From Streptomyces griseorubiginosus (GTDB taxonomy: Bacteria > Actinomycetota > Actinomycetes > Streptomycetales > Streptomycetaceae), in the NCBI RefSeq assembly GCF_001514195.1, contig NZ_KQ948735.1, forward strand, positions 187,172 through 251,171: a stretch of 64,000 nucleotides of DNA. The letters run 5' to 3'. The notes beneath the pieces were generated by a model. It saw only the letters and a program-made list of their open reading frames with translations. It was not told the DNA's origin and searched no databases. Position numbers and translations under genes: made by a program. How positions within the stretch are numbered: position 1 is the first letter of the stretch; the number at the start of each line of letters is the position of its first letter. Below, piece after piece: positions 8,284-16,282 of this stretch.

Positions 8284-10338
8284 ATGGCGGCGCCCCCCGG
8301 TCCGGAGCTGACCCGGCTCGCCGAGTCCTACGGCGTCGCCGCCTCCTACCAGCCCGCCCCGGACCGTACGGTCGCCGCCTCCGCCACCGCCGTCACCCTG
8401 GTCCTGGCCGCGCTGGGCGTCGAGACGGACGACCCGGCCGCCGCCCTCGCGGCCCGCGAGCGCGAGCTGAGCGCCCGCCTGCTGCCGCCGACGGTGGTGT
8501 GCTGGAGCGGCAGCCCGCCCGCGTTCCTCGCCGGCCTGCCCGAGGGCACCCGGCTGCGCATCGCGACCGAACAGGGCGAGCTGCGGGACTCGGCCGAACA
8601 GCTCCCGCCCGGGGTCCACCGGTTGACCGTCACCGCCCCCGACGGGCGCACCGGCGACGCCCACCTGATCGTGGCGCCTCCCCGATTGCCCGCGCCGCCC
8701 GGGCGGTCGTACGGCCTCCTCGTCCAGCTCTACTCCCTGCTCTCGCACCGCTCCTGGGGCATGGGCGACCTCGGTGACCTCGCCGAACTGACCTCCTGGG
8801 CGGGCCGCGCCCTCGGTGCCGGCTTCGTCCAGGTCAACCCGCTGCACGCGGCCGTGCCCGGCCCGCCGACCGACCCCTCGCCCTACCGGCCCTCCTCGCG
8901 CCGGTTCCCCGACCCGGTGCACCTGCGGATCGAGGACATCCCCGAGTACGCCCATGTCGCCGACACCGGCCGGCTGGAGGCCCTGCGCGAGCGGGCCGAG
9001 CGGCTGCGGGAGACCGTGCTGGAGAAGGGCGCCCTGATCGACCGGGACGCCGTGTGGGAGCTCAAGCGGGAGGCGCTCGAACTCGTCCGTGAGGTCCCGC
9101 TCGGACCCGGCCGCCTCGCCGCCTACGCCGACTACCTCGCCGAGGGCGGCCAGGCGCTGGAGGACCACGCGACCTGGTACGCGCTGGCGGAGGTGCACGG
9201 CTCGGACCGGCGCGCCTGGCCGGCCGGCCTCCAGGACCCGCGGTCCGCCGAAACGGCACGCGCCCGCCGCGAGTTGATGGACCGCGTCGACTTCCACTCC
9301 CGTCTCGCCTGGCTCACCGAGAGCCAGCTCACCGCCGCACAGCGGGCCGCGCGGGAGGCGGGGATGCCGGTCGGCGTCGTGCACGACCTCGCGGTGGGCG
9401 TGCACCCCGAGGGCGCGGACGCCTGGGCCCAGCAGGCGTACTTCGCGGCCGGGATGTCCGTAGGGGCGCCCCCGGACGCCTTCAACGCGCGCGGCCAGGA
9501 CTGGGGCCTGCCGCCCTGGCGCCCGGACCGGCTCGCGGAATCGGGTTACGAGCCGTACCGGCAGCTCCTGCGCGCCCTCTTCCGGTACGCGGGCGCGCTG
9601 CGCATCGACCATGTCATGGGCCTGTTCCGGCTCTGGTGGGTGCCGCAGGGGCATCCGCCGACCGAGGGGACCTACGTCCGCTACGACGCGGAGGCCATGC
9701 TCGCCGTGCTCGTCCTGGAGGCCTCGCGGGCCGGGGCGCTGGTGATCGGGGAGGACCTCGGGACCGTGGAGCCCGGCGTGCGCGAGGCCCTGCGCGAGCG
9801 GGGGGTGCTGGGGACCTCGGTGCTGTGGTTCGAACGGGACTGGGAGGGGGACGGACGGCCGCTGCCCCCGGAGCGGTGGCGCGCGGACTGCCTCGCCACC
9901 GCGACCACCCACGACCTGCCGCCAACCGCCTCCCGGCTCACCGGGGAGCACGTCGAACTCCGGGACGGCCTGGGCCTGTTGACGCGGCCACTGGACGAGG
10001 AGCGGGCGGAGGCCGCCGCCGACACGGGGGAGTGGCTGGAACTGCTGGCCCGCCTCGGTCTGCTGCACGGCACCGGCGGCGGCGCCGACCCCTCCTCCGA
10101 GGAGGCCCAGATCCAGGCGGTGCACCGGTTCCTCCAACGGACCCCGGCGCGGATGGTGGGCGTGTGGCTGCCGGACACGGTGGGAGACCGCCGGCCGCAG
10201 AACCTGCCGGGGACGTGGGACCAGTACCCGAACTGGCGGCTGCCGATCGCCGACGGCGAGGGACGGGTGGTGACGCTGGAGGACCTGGCGTCGTCGGCCC
10301 GGCTGCACGCGCTGCTGGAGGTGCTGCGGGGGTCGTAG
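8284..10338 (+). CDS. malQ: 4-alpha-glucanotransferase (amylomaltase)
   Basis: A 684-residue GH77 enzyme that transfers glucan chains between maltodextrins, releasing glucose. The (beta/alpha)8 catalytic region carries the nucleophile Asp in ALRIDHVMGL, the acid/base Glu in VIGEDLGTVEPGV and the transition-state Asp in TTHDLPP. The ~130-residue N-terminal extension is usual for actinobacterial MalQ. Cytoplasmic. It follows the coupled small ORF; the next gene is a small membrane protein 217 bp downstream. The intervening spacer is GC-rich with degenerate GGGTGC-type repeats and no recognisable gene. Confidence 0.96.
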   Translation: MAAPPGPELTRLAESYGVAASYQPAPDRTVAASATAVTLVLAALGVETDDPAAALAARERELSARLLPPTVVCWSGSPPAFLAGLPEGTRLRIATEQGELRDSAEQLPPGVHRLTVTAPDGRTGDAHLIVAPPRLPAPPGRSYGLLVQLYSLLSHRSWGMGDLGDLAELTSWAGRALGAGFVQVNPLHAAVPGPPTDPSPYRPSSRRFPDPVHLRIEDIPEYAHVADTGRLEALRERAERLRETVLEKGALIDRDAVWELKREALELVREVPLGPGRLAAYADYLAEGGQALEDHATWYALAEVHGSDRRAWPAGLQDPRSAETARARRELMDRVDFHSRLAWLTESQLTAAQRAAREAGMPVGVVHDLAVGVHPEGADAWAQQAYFAAGMSVGAPPDAFNARGQDWGLPPWRPDRLAESGYEPYRQLLRALFRYAGALRIDHVMGLFRLWWVPQGHPPTEGTYVRYDAEAMLAVLVLEASRAGALVIGEDLGTVEPGVREALRERGVLGTSVLWFERDWEGDGRPLPPERWRADCLATATTHDLPPTASRLTGEHVELRDGLGLLTRPLDEERAEAAADTGEWLELLARLGLLHGTGGGADPSSEEAQIQAVHRFLQRTPARMVGVWLPDTVGDRRPQNLPGTWDQYPNWRLPIADGEGRVVTLEDLASSARLHALLEVLRGS

Positions 10339-10555
10339 GGGCGGGGGTGTTGGTGTCGGGGGGTTGCGGGGTGGGTGCTGTGCCCGGGGCGGCCGCCGCA
10401 GGGCCCCTGGGCGGGTGCTGTGGGTCGCAGGATGGGTGCCGCAGGGCCGCGGGCCGCGCGGTGGGTGCCGCAAGGCTGCCGGGTGGGGACAGGCCGGGAC
10501 GCTTTAACGCACCCCGGACGCGCGGCCCCGTCCGACGTTCGGTACTTTTGGCCCC

Positions 10556-10831
10556 GTGGACAAGAAGAACGCCCTGCGCGCCGGCGCCCTGGCTGCCGGT
10601 ACGACGCTGATGATGCTGCTCATGTCGGTTCCCGCCTCGGCGCTGACCCGCGACGACGGCGACGACCCGGGCACGGGTCTGAGCGTCATCGAGACGCTGG
10701 GCCTCTTCGTCGTGGCCCCGCTCGTGCTGTTCGGGGTCATCGCCGGGCTGGTGATGGTCCTGGACAAGTCCAAGAACGAGCACCGGGTGATCGCCCCGAA
10801 GACCAGGTCCAAGGCCACGACCAAGGCCTGA
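10556..10831 (+). CDS. Small membrane protein
   Basis: A 91-residue protein from a GTG at 10556. A basic N-terminus (DKKNALRAG) leads into a hydrophobic signal-like segment ending VPASA. A short acidic loop (TRDDGDDPGTG) and one strong TM helix (TLGLFVVAPLVLFGVIAGLVMVL) follow. The C-terminal tail is highly basic (DKSKNEHRVIAPKTRSKATTKA). The predicted topology is signal peptide plus one anchor, with the tail in the cytoplasm. Function unknown. I recall similar small proteins conserved in Streptomyces, but none with an assigned role. Confidence 0.8.
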   Translation: MDKKNALRAGALAAGTTLMMLLMSVPASALTRDDGDDPGTGLSVIETLGLFVVAPLVLFGVIAGLVMVLDKSKNEHRVIAPKTRSKATTKA

Positions 10832-10997
10832 CCGAGCTTTTCCTGGGCGCCGACCTCGCCTTCTGTACGGGATGCATCCGTACGGGGGTGGGGGCGGCGC
10901 CTTTGGCCTGTCCGGTGGTGTGTGCGGTGGTGTGAGCGGTGGTGTTTCCGGTGGCGTGATGTCGGCGGCCCACCCGCCCCCGGTCCGACAACCGCCC

Positions 10998-11573
10998 TCA
11001 GGGGCTCGGTGCCGTGAGGTACCTCTGGATCGTGGGGGCCAGCCACGCGAGGATCTCCTCTCGGGCGAGTGCCACGGTCGGCGGGAGGCGTAGTACGTAC
11101 CGGGTCAGTGCCAGCCCCAGCAACTGCGTGGCGGCGAGTGCGGCCCGCGCCGGGGCCTGTTCCGGGTCCGGGCACACCCGTACGGCCACCGGCATCACCT
11201 GCTCCCGGAAGATGCCCTGCATCCGCTCCGCCCCCGCCTGGTTGGTCGCGCCGACCCGGAGCAGCGCGGTGAGCACCTCGTTCTCCTCCCACAGGTCGAG
11301 GAAGCGCGCCACGAGGGCCCGGCCGATGTCGTCCCGGGGCAGGGACGCGGGTTCGGGCAGCCCGAGATCGACCGAGACGGCCGCGGCGAAGAGTCCCTCC
11401 TTGTTGCCGTAGTAGCGCATGACCATGGACGGGTCGATCTGCGCGTCCTTGGCGATGGCGCGGATGGTGGCCCGCTCGTAGCCGTCGGCGGCGAAGCGCT
11501 CGCGGGCGGCGGTGAGGATCGCGTCGCGGGTGGCGTCGGAGCGGCGGCGGGGGGTGTCGTTCACGTCGTTCAC
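10998..11573 (-). CDS. TetR family transcriptional regulator
   Basis: A 191-residue TetR repressor. The HTH is TRDAILTAARERFAADGYERATIRAIAKDAQIDPSMVMRYYGNKEGLF at the N-terminus, followed by an all-helical ligand domain. I chose the GTG at 11573, with AGGA 8 bases upstream; the GTG at 11579 is possible. Two tandem palindromes at 11589-11616 lie just upstream. TetR genes usually repress a divergent neighbour, but the next gene on the plus strand is an unrelated radical SAM gene. The short flavoprotein-like remnant between them may be the lost target. Confidence 0.92.
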   Translation of the reverse strand: MNDVNDTPRRRSDATRDAILTAARERFAADGYERATIRAIAKDAQIDPSMVMRYYGNKEGLFAAAVSVDLGLPEPASLPRDDIGRALVARFLDLWEENEVLTALLRVGATNQAGAERMQGIFREQVMPVAVRVCPDPEQAPARAALAATQLLGLALTRYVLRLPPTVALAREEILAWLAPTIQRYLTAPSP

Positions 11574-11588
11574 GCCCACGATCCTAGG

Positions 11589-11616
11589 CCAACGCATGTT
11601 GGCCAACAAGTGTTGA
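11589..11616. promoter_or_regulatory. Tandem TetR operator palindromes
   Basis: CCAAC-GCAT-GTTGG (11589-11602) is directly followed by CCAAC-AAGT-GTTGa (11603-11616). Two adjacent half-symmetric sites of the same sequence class, 15 bp from the TetR start codon, strongly suggest its operator. Confidence 0.65.
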
Positions 11617-11640
11617 CGCGAGCTGGCGAATGGTGCCCCG

Positions 11641-11706
11641 GCGATCGACACCGACGTGATCGTCGTCGGATCGGCAACCTGCGGCCTGCTGGGGGCGGCG
11701 CGTGTG
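11641..11706 (+). pseudogene. Possible remnant of a flavin-dependent monooxygenase N-terminus
   Basis: One plus-strand frame reads DTDVIVVGSATCGLLGAARV, close to the TDVIVVGxGPxGLLLA dinucleotide-binding start of FAD monooxygenases, but with the glycine motif broken. No start codon with a ribosome site precedes it and no frame continues the fold. The position, just after a TetR operator, is where a repressed monooxygenase gene would begin. The segment is short, so chance resemblance is possible. Confidence 0.35.
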
Positions 11707-11795
11707 ACTTCCTCGTCGGCGGGGCAGTGTTCGAGGGGGAGCGGCTCGGCGAGCCCGCGTTCGGCCACGGAACGGCACTGAAAAGGTGACATCTT

Positions 11796-12722
11796 GTGAG
11801 TCGGACGGCGGGCCGCTTCGGCGCGCAGTACATTCAGCGGGTGCTCCCCCCGTACGTGGATCTTCGTCCGATCGGCAGATGCAATCTGAGCTGCCCTTTT
11901 TGCTTCGGACCGCGCCATGAAATGCCCACCATGCGGAGTGCGGAGGCACTCCGGATCGCCGGCACGCTGCGGCAGGAGGGGGTGCAGGGAGTGGTGATCT
12001 CGGGGGGCGAGCCCACCCTGCTGCCGTATCTCGGTGACCTCGTCCAGGAGTTGAGCGGCGCGCATCCGGACGGCGGAGCCCCTCCCCGGGTCGTGCTGAG
12101 CACGAACGGACTCGCCCCGCTGAAGCTCATGGAGCGCGTCCTGCCGGGGCTGTCGTGGATCGCCCTGCCGGTGGACTCGGCGGACGAGAAGGAACACCGG
12201 GAACTCCGCAAAGGAGTCGCTCCGCACCGGGAAAGAGTGCTCGACCTGTTGCAGGAAGTCCGGAAGAACCACCAGCAGGTCAAGGTGAAACTGGGGACCG
12301 TCGTCACCCGGCGCAATGTCGCCGGAGCTCCCCGCGTGCTGGATCTCATCGAAAAGGCCTGCCTCCCCGACGTGTGGAAGGTCTACCAGATGTCCGAGAC
12401 CAACTACGGCGCGGACAACGCCAGTTGGCTCTCCATCGACGACGACGAGTTCGAAGAGGTGGTGGCCCGCTGCCAGGAGGCCGCCGACGAACGCGAGGTC
12501 ACCCTCCGGGTCTACCGCAACGCCGACCGGGCCGGCACCTACTTCTTCATCGACCCGGACTGCCAGGTCGTCGTCATCGAGGCGGGCGAGGAACGGCGAC
12601 TCGGCGACTTCTTCGACCTGGTGCGGGACGACGCCACCGGCTCCGCCGGGCTGGTGCAGCCGTTCCGCAACGCCGCCAATTTCGTCGGAACCTATCCGCT
12701 GGACCCGAGAGGGCAGTCATGA
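11796..12722 (+). CDS. Radical SAM protein, viperin-like
   Basis: A 308-residue radical SAM enzyme. Cys29, Cys33 and Cys36 (CNLSCPFCF) would hold the 4Fe-4S cluster, and GGEP at 70-73 would contact SAM. The GTG start has AAAAGGTGA upstream. Several features match viperins, which make 3'-deoxy-3',4'-didehydro nucleotides from NTPs. These are the CxxxCxxCF cluster, a PVDSADEKEHRELRKG stretch like the viperin DSFDE region, a KVKLGTVVTRRNV strand, WKVYQ at 194-198 (viperin WKVFQ), and a C-terminal YFFIDPDCQVV. There is no SPASM domain. The ATGA overlap with the Nudix gene indicates joint function. Viperin assignment is by motif comparison from memory; a different radical SAM activity remains possible. 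Confidence 0.75.
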   Translation: MSRTAGRFGAQYIQRVLPPYVDLRPIGRCNLSCPFCFGPRHEMPTMRSAEALRIAGTLRQEGVQGVVISGGEPTLLPYLGDLVQELSGAHPDGGAPPRVVLSTNGLAPLKLMERVLPGLSWIALPVDSADEKEHRELRKGVAPHRERVLDLLQEVRKNHQQVKVKLGTVVTRRNVAGAPRVLDLIEKACLPDVWKVYQMSETNYGADNASWLSIDDDEFEEVVARCQEAADEREVTLRVYRNADRAGTYFFIDPDCQVVVIEAGEERRLGDFFDLVRDDATGSAGLVQPFRNAANFVGTYPLDPRGQS

Positions 12723-13132
12723 TGACGGCACACGTGCGCGTAGGAGTCCAGGCCATCGTCCGCTCCGGTGAGCGTGTGCTGCTGGGGCTGCGGGCCAATA
12801 CCTTCGGGGCCGGCACCTGGGGGTTGCCCGGTGGGCATCTGGAGGTCGGGGAGACGCTGACCGGGGCCGCCTGCCGGGAGTTGGAGGAGGAGACCGGGGT
12901 CCGTGCCCGGGACGCCCGGGTCGTCTGCGTCACCGACCCGGACCCGGCGGCCAACCACCACATGCAGATCGGCGTGGAGATCCCCGACTACACCGGCGAG
13001 ATCCGGGTGCGTGAACCCGACCGCTGCGAACGCTGGGAGTTCTGGCCGCTGGACGCGCTCCCCTCACCGCTGTTCGTGGGATCGGTGGACGTGCTGAACA
13101 AGGTCAGGGGCGGGGCACTTCTCCCCTCCTGA
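12719..13132 (+). CDS. Nudix hydrolase, NUDT15-like
   Basis: A 137-residue Nudix enzyme. The Nudix box GHLEVGETLTGAACRELEEE followed by TGV is complete (G-x5-E-x7-RE-x2-EE-x-G). The flanks RANTFGAGTWGLPGG, and RCERWEFWPLDALP near the C-terminus, resemble human NUDT15, which hydrolyses (deoxy)nucleoside triphosphate analogues. The ATG overlaps the radical SAM stop by 4 bp. If the upstream enzyme makes modified nucleotides, this hydrolase could process or detoxify them; that link is inference. The last 29 bp overlap the convergent TPR gene. Confidence 0.88.
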   Translation: MMTAHVRVGVQAIVRSGERVLLGLRANTFGAGTWGLPGGHLEVGETLTGAACRELEEETGVRARDARVVCVTDPDPAANHHMQIGVEIPDYTGEIRVREPDRCERWEFWPLDALPSPLFVGSVDVLNKVRGGALLPS

Positions 13133-14825
13133 CGCTCGCCCGCATCCGCACCGACGCCAGCGCCCCCATCTCCGAGCGGAGCGCGGCCTTGTGCTGTTCC
13201 TGGCTGTTCTCGAACTCCGCCCAGGTGCTGGACAGTTCCCACTGCGCCCGGAACTCCTCGAGGCTGTCCGCGTAGTACCGGCTGTCCTTGCGGAACGCCA
13301 CCTCGAAGACACTCATCCCCCGGCGCGTCCGGCGCTGCGGATTCGACGTGATGTACGGCTCGAAGAAGCCGACGTTCGAGGTGAGCAGCGTGGACCCGCT
13401 GACGTCCATGGAGGTGATCCGCAGCTCGATCAGGTCCGGGTAGATCGACTTGAGCAGCTTGTACGACTCGATCACGGGCAGGAAGGTGTTGTTGTACGAC
13501 GGGCTGCTCTCCACCAGCTCCACGATGTTCTGGTAGTTGCCCGGCTCGGCGCCGGCGTCGTGCGGCATGAAGGCGGCGAGGCTGTTCCAGGGGCTGCTGA
13601 TGACGACGTGGAAACGGACCCCGCGTTCCAGCGCGTCCTTGACCCGGCCGTAGAAGAGCCGGGTCTCCTTGAGGAAGTAGGAGGCGCCGGCGTGGGCGAT
13701 GAGCCGGATGATGCCGGTCTCCTCCTCCAGTGCCCGGCGTTTCGCGTCGTTGCGCTCGGTGTTCTGGTGCGGCTTGTACACCTTCTGGATGTGGTACGGC
13801 AGCTTGTCGTCCGGGGTGATGGCCGCCCGCATGTCCGCGAGTTCGTCCTGGAGGATGTGCGTCTGGGGATGCTCCTGGCCGAGGTGTGGAGAGGCCACGG
13901 CACGGGTCGCCGCGGTGAGGAAGGCCTGCACGGCGGCCTCGGTGCGCTCGTTCGCCTGTCCGTCCCAGCCGCCGGCCGCGGCGAACTCCGTGGCGGCGAG
14001 GGTGGCTTGGGCGATGATCGTCTCGCGGTGCTCCAGGCCCAGCGTCACCTGCGCGGTGACGTAGAGGAGTTCCAGCCGGGCGAGGTTCTCCAGGCTCGGG
14101 TCCGCTTCGTGGCGGGCCGCGGCCAGTGCGACCCGTGCGCCGATGGCCCGGGCGTGGTCGCCGCCCTCGCTCTCGACGTACCGGGCCACCGACTGGTCGA
14201 AGCTCTCCAGCGCGCTGCGGAGGTCCTGCTCGTCGCCGGAGGCCCTGGCGAGGTCGAGGCGGACCCGGTCGGCGGTCAGCCGCGTCTCCAGGTCCTTGTC
14301 CTGCTCGTACTTGAGCGAGTCGAGCGCCTTGTCGGCCCAGATGCCGGCCGCGTCGGGATCGCCGAGCTGAAGGCTCACCACGCTCAGGTTGGCGAGGATC
14401 GCCGGGACCTCGTAGGTCTCGTACTCGTGCGCGCGGGTGAGGGCGCAGTCCAGGACGGCCATGGCCCGTACCAGGTCGCCCTGTTCGGCGAGCAGGGAGC
14501 CGAGGCGGTTCCAGAGTTCCGGCTCCCGGTACACCACCTGGTCGATCTCGGAGAGCCGCATGGCACGCAGGGTGGTGTCGGTCAGGTCCGCGGCGGCCTT
14601 GTCGAGGCCGAGCGCGAGCAGCAGTTCGACGAGGCGGGCGTAGCGGGGGATCCGCTCGGGCTCGTCCTCCCACAGCGCCTGGCCACTGCGCAGGCGGTCG
14701 ACGTAACCGATGAGCGCCGCCTCGGATTCCCGCGCGATTGCCTGTCCTTCGGCACTGTCGTCGTCGTGTTCCGCCTTTTCCTCGGCGACCGCTATCGCTG
14801 CGTCGAGGTCACTGATGTCGTTCAT
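13104..14825 (-). CDS. TPR-repeat protein with unassigned C-terminal domain
   Basis: A 573-residue protein. Residues ~60-335 form helical pairs of TPR type (for example LWNRLGSLLAEQGDLVRAMAVLDCALTRA). A basic linker (KPHQNTERNDAKRRALEEE) leads to an alpha/beta domain at ~371-540, starting GIIRLIAHAGASYFLKETRL and with a strand ending VRFHVVISSPW. That pattern recalls PLD-like or DUF5919-like sensor/effector domains seen after HTH or TPR regions, but I see no HKD motif. The ATG at 14825 is 3 nt after the stop of the trypsin-like gene, so the two are coupled. Likely a cytoplasmic partner or effector. Confidence 0.75.
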   Translation of the reverse strand: MNDISDLDAAIAVAEEKAEHDDDSAEGQAIARESEAALIGYVDRLRSGQALWEDEPERIPRYARLVELLLALGLDKAAADLTDTTLRAMRLSEIDQVVYREPELWNRLGSLLAEQGDLVRAMAVLDCALTRAHEYETYEVPAILANLSVVSLQLGDPDAAGIWADKALDSLKYEQDKDLETRLTADRVRLDLARASGDEQDLRSALESFDQSVARYVESEGGDHARAIGARVALAAARHEADPSLENLARLELLYVTAQVTLGLEHRETIIAQATLAATEFAAAGGWDGQANERTEAAVQAFLTAATRAVASPHLGQEHPQTHILQDELADMRAAITPDDKLPYHIQKVYKPHQNTERNDAKRRALEEETGIIRLIAHAGASYFLKETRLFYGRVKDALERGVRFHVVISSPWNSLAAFMPHDAGAEPGNYQNIVELVESSPSYNNTFLPVIESYKLLKSIYPDLIELRITSMDVSGSTLLTSNVGFFEPYITSNPQRRTRRGMSVFEVAFRKDSRYYADSLEEFRAQWELSSTWAEFENSQEQHKAALRSEMGALASVRMRASVRRGEVPRP

Positions 14826-14828
14826 GGA

Positions 14829-15527
14829 TCAGTTTCCTTCTGACGGTCGCCTTGTGCGCCGGTTCGGGTCGGTCCTCGTCCAGCGGGGGCGCACACTGCC
14901 GTAACCCCGGTCGTGCAGCACCTGGTTGGCCCGGGTGCGTTTCTCCGCCTTGCGGCCGCCCGTGACGTCGTCGAAGAGCCGGAGCGCTTCCGCCACCGAG
15001 ATGGCGAAGGCCTCGTCGCTCTCCCGGGGAGGGGTGTCCCGCGGCTTCACCAGCAGGCCGAGGACGACCGGCGGGTCCTGGCGGGTCTCCTCGATGGGGC
15101 TGCCGGCGTAGGCCGCGGGGTCGCGCAGGACGCGCTCGCAGCGCAGCCGCAGGGCCTTCACCGTGAGGTGGGGGCCGTCGTGGTAGACGGCGTCGGGTTC
15201 GACGACGCTGCCAGTCAGGGGCTTGGGGTCGACGGAGACGGTGGCCCGCCAGGCCTGTCCCTGCTGTGCCTCGCCGTAGGTGGTCGTCGCCAACGGGCCC
15301 GTGGTGCCGTTCAGTTCGAGCCTGAGCAGGGCCAGGTCGGACGGTGTGTTGCCCCAGAGGATCTGCGCGGGGGTGCCGTCGCGCAGGTGCAGCAGCGGCT
15401 TGGTCGTGAGGACGTCCGGCCCGAGGGCGTGCGCGGTCGTCAGCGCGAAGGGCCGCGCGATACGCAGACCGGAGGCGATGCGTTTTCCGGCGAGATATAA
15501 CTCGATCAAATGGTCGTCCTGCGCCAT
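14829..15527 (-). CDS. Trypsin-fold protein lacking the catalytic serine
   Basis: A 232-residue chymotrypsin-like protein without a signal peptide, so probably cytoplasmic. The N-terminus ASGLRIARPFALTTAHAL supplies His33, and SDLALLRL supplies Asp64. The usual GDSGSP motif is AYAGSP at 139-144, placing Ala141 where the nucleophile Ser should be. The following PPVVLGLLV matches the strand after the catalytic Ser in active members. It would thus be a pseudoprotease used for binding or sensing. Coupled to the TPR gene downstream, with a membrane-protein gene 58 bp upstream. Trypsin-like domains recur in bacterial conflict modules, which supports that context. Confidence 0.78.
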   Translation of the reverse strand: MAQDDHLIELYLAGKRIASGLRIARPFALTTAHALGPDVLTTKPLLHLRDGTPAQILWGNTPSDLALLRLELNGTTGPLATTTYGEAQQGQAWRATVSVDPKPLTGSVVEPDAVYHDGPHLTVKALRLRCERVLRDPAAYAGSPIEETRQDPPVVLGLLVKPRDTPPRESDEAFAISVAEALRLFDDVTGGRKAEKRTRANQVLHDRGYGSVRPRWTRTDPNRRTRRPSEGN

Positions 15528-15585
15528 GTCCGGCCCCCGTCCGTTCCGCCACGCGTTCCAGAAGTCTCACCCGGAATGAAGAATG

Positions 15586-16215
15586 TTAATCGTGATCAGG
15601 TTTTCGCGGGGCATTCTTTCCGGGGGCTGTTCTCCGTGAGGCGGAGGAGCCGGATGTGGTCTTGCGCAGGCTGATTCCGCGGTTGCGGCCCTTCGGAAAT
15701 CTCCTCGCGCCGCGTCGGGTGCCGTGGACGTCCGCCAGGAGCAGTTCGAGGAGTTCGCTGTCGGCCCGTTCCGCCTCCTCGACGCGGCGGGTGAACTTCT
15801 TCCACAGGCCGTCCGCCTGGCTGGGGAGCCGGACGGCCGGGCCCTGTTCGTGCCACTCCTCCCAGGCCAGCAGCCACCGCTGCACCCCGTCGAACGATCT
15901 CTCGCAGGCCTCGCGCAGCGGCTCGGAGCTGTAGAGCTCGATCCGTGCCGCGAGCGTCGCCGCGGAGTGCAGGGCCTCGCTGCGGACGCCTTCCAGTTCC
16001 GGCAGGTCGAAGGACCGTCGGGTGTGGGCCCGGAGCTGCGCGTAGGTGTGCAGGGTGCTCATCAGGTCGTCGTAGGTGGCCACCCGGCGGTCCCAGAGCC
16101 GTCGTTCCCGCTCACGCCGGGAGGTCGCCCGCTGGGTGATCCAGGCGGCGCTGAGCGTGGCCGTCGCGCCCAGTGACGTACCGATGATCGCGGCCTCTGC
16201 CGGAGTGATGTGCAC
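15586..16215 (-). CDS. Membrane-anchored hypothetical protein with coiled-coil-like helices
   Basis: A 209-residue protein with one N-terminal TM helix (AAIIGTSLGATATLSAAWITQ) followed by a strongly charged segment (RATSRRERERRLWDRR) that would face the cytoplasm. The middle ~110 residues are helical with regularly spaced charged residues. The C-terminus is a basic, disordered tail. I do not recognise the family; similar single-TM helical proteins are common beside Streptomyces accessory genes. It is the first gene of the operon with the pseudotrypsin and TPR proteins and could tether the complex to the membrane. Confidence 0.7.
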   Translation of the reverse strand: MHITPAEAAIIGTSLGATATLSAAWITQRATSRRERERRLWDRRVATYDDLMSTLHTYAQLRAHTRRSFDLPELEGVRSEALHSAATLAARIELYSSEPLREACERSFDGVQRWLLAWEEWHEQGPAVRLPSQADGLWKKFTRRVEEAERADSELLELLLADVHGTRRGARRFPKGRNRGISLRKTTSGSSASRRTAPGKNAPRKPDHD

Positions 16216-16282
16216 GCGGTCATGATGCGGTGGCGGTGGGGCGGACGGAACTCCTCCGCCGCCCTGCGCCCGGGAACCGGAA

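Noticed and set aside
10339..10555. Possible small RNA or gene after malQ
   Set aside because: It holds degenerate GGGTGC repeats without a coherent frame, promoter or hairpin I could support.
10865..10883. GTACGG-N7-CCGTAC inverted repeat after the small membrane protein
   Set aside because: Short arms, no adjacent start codon and no T run. It could be a weak terminator or chance; too little to annotate.
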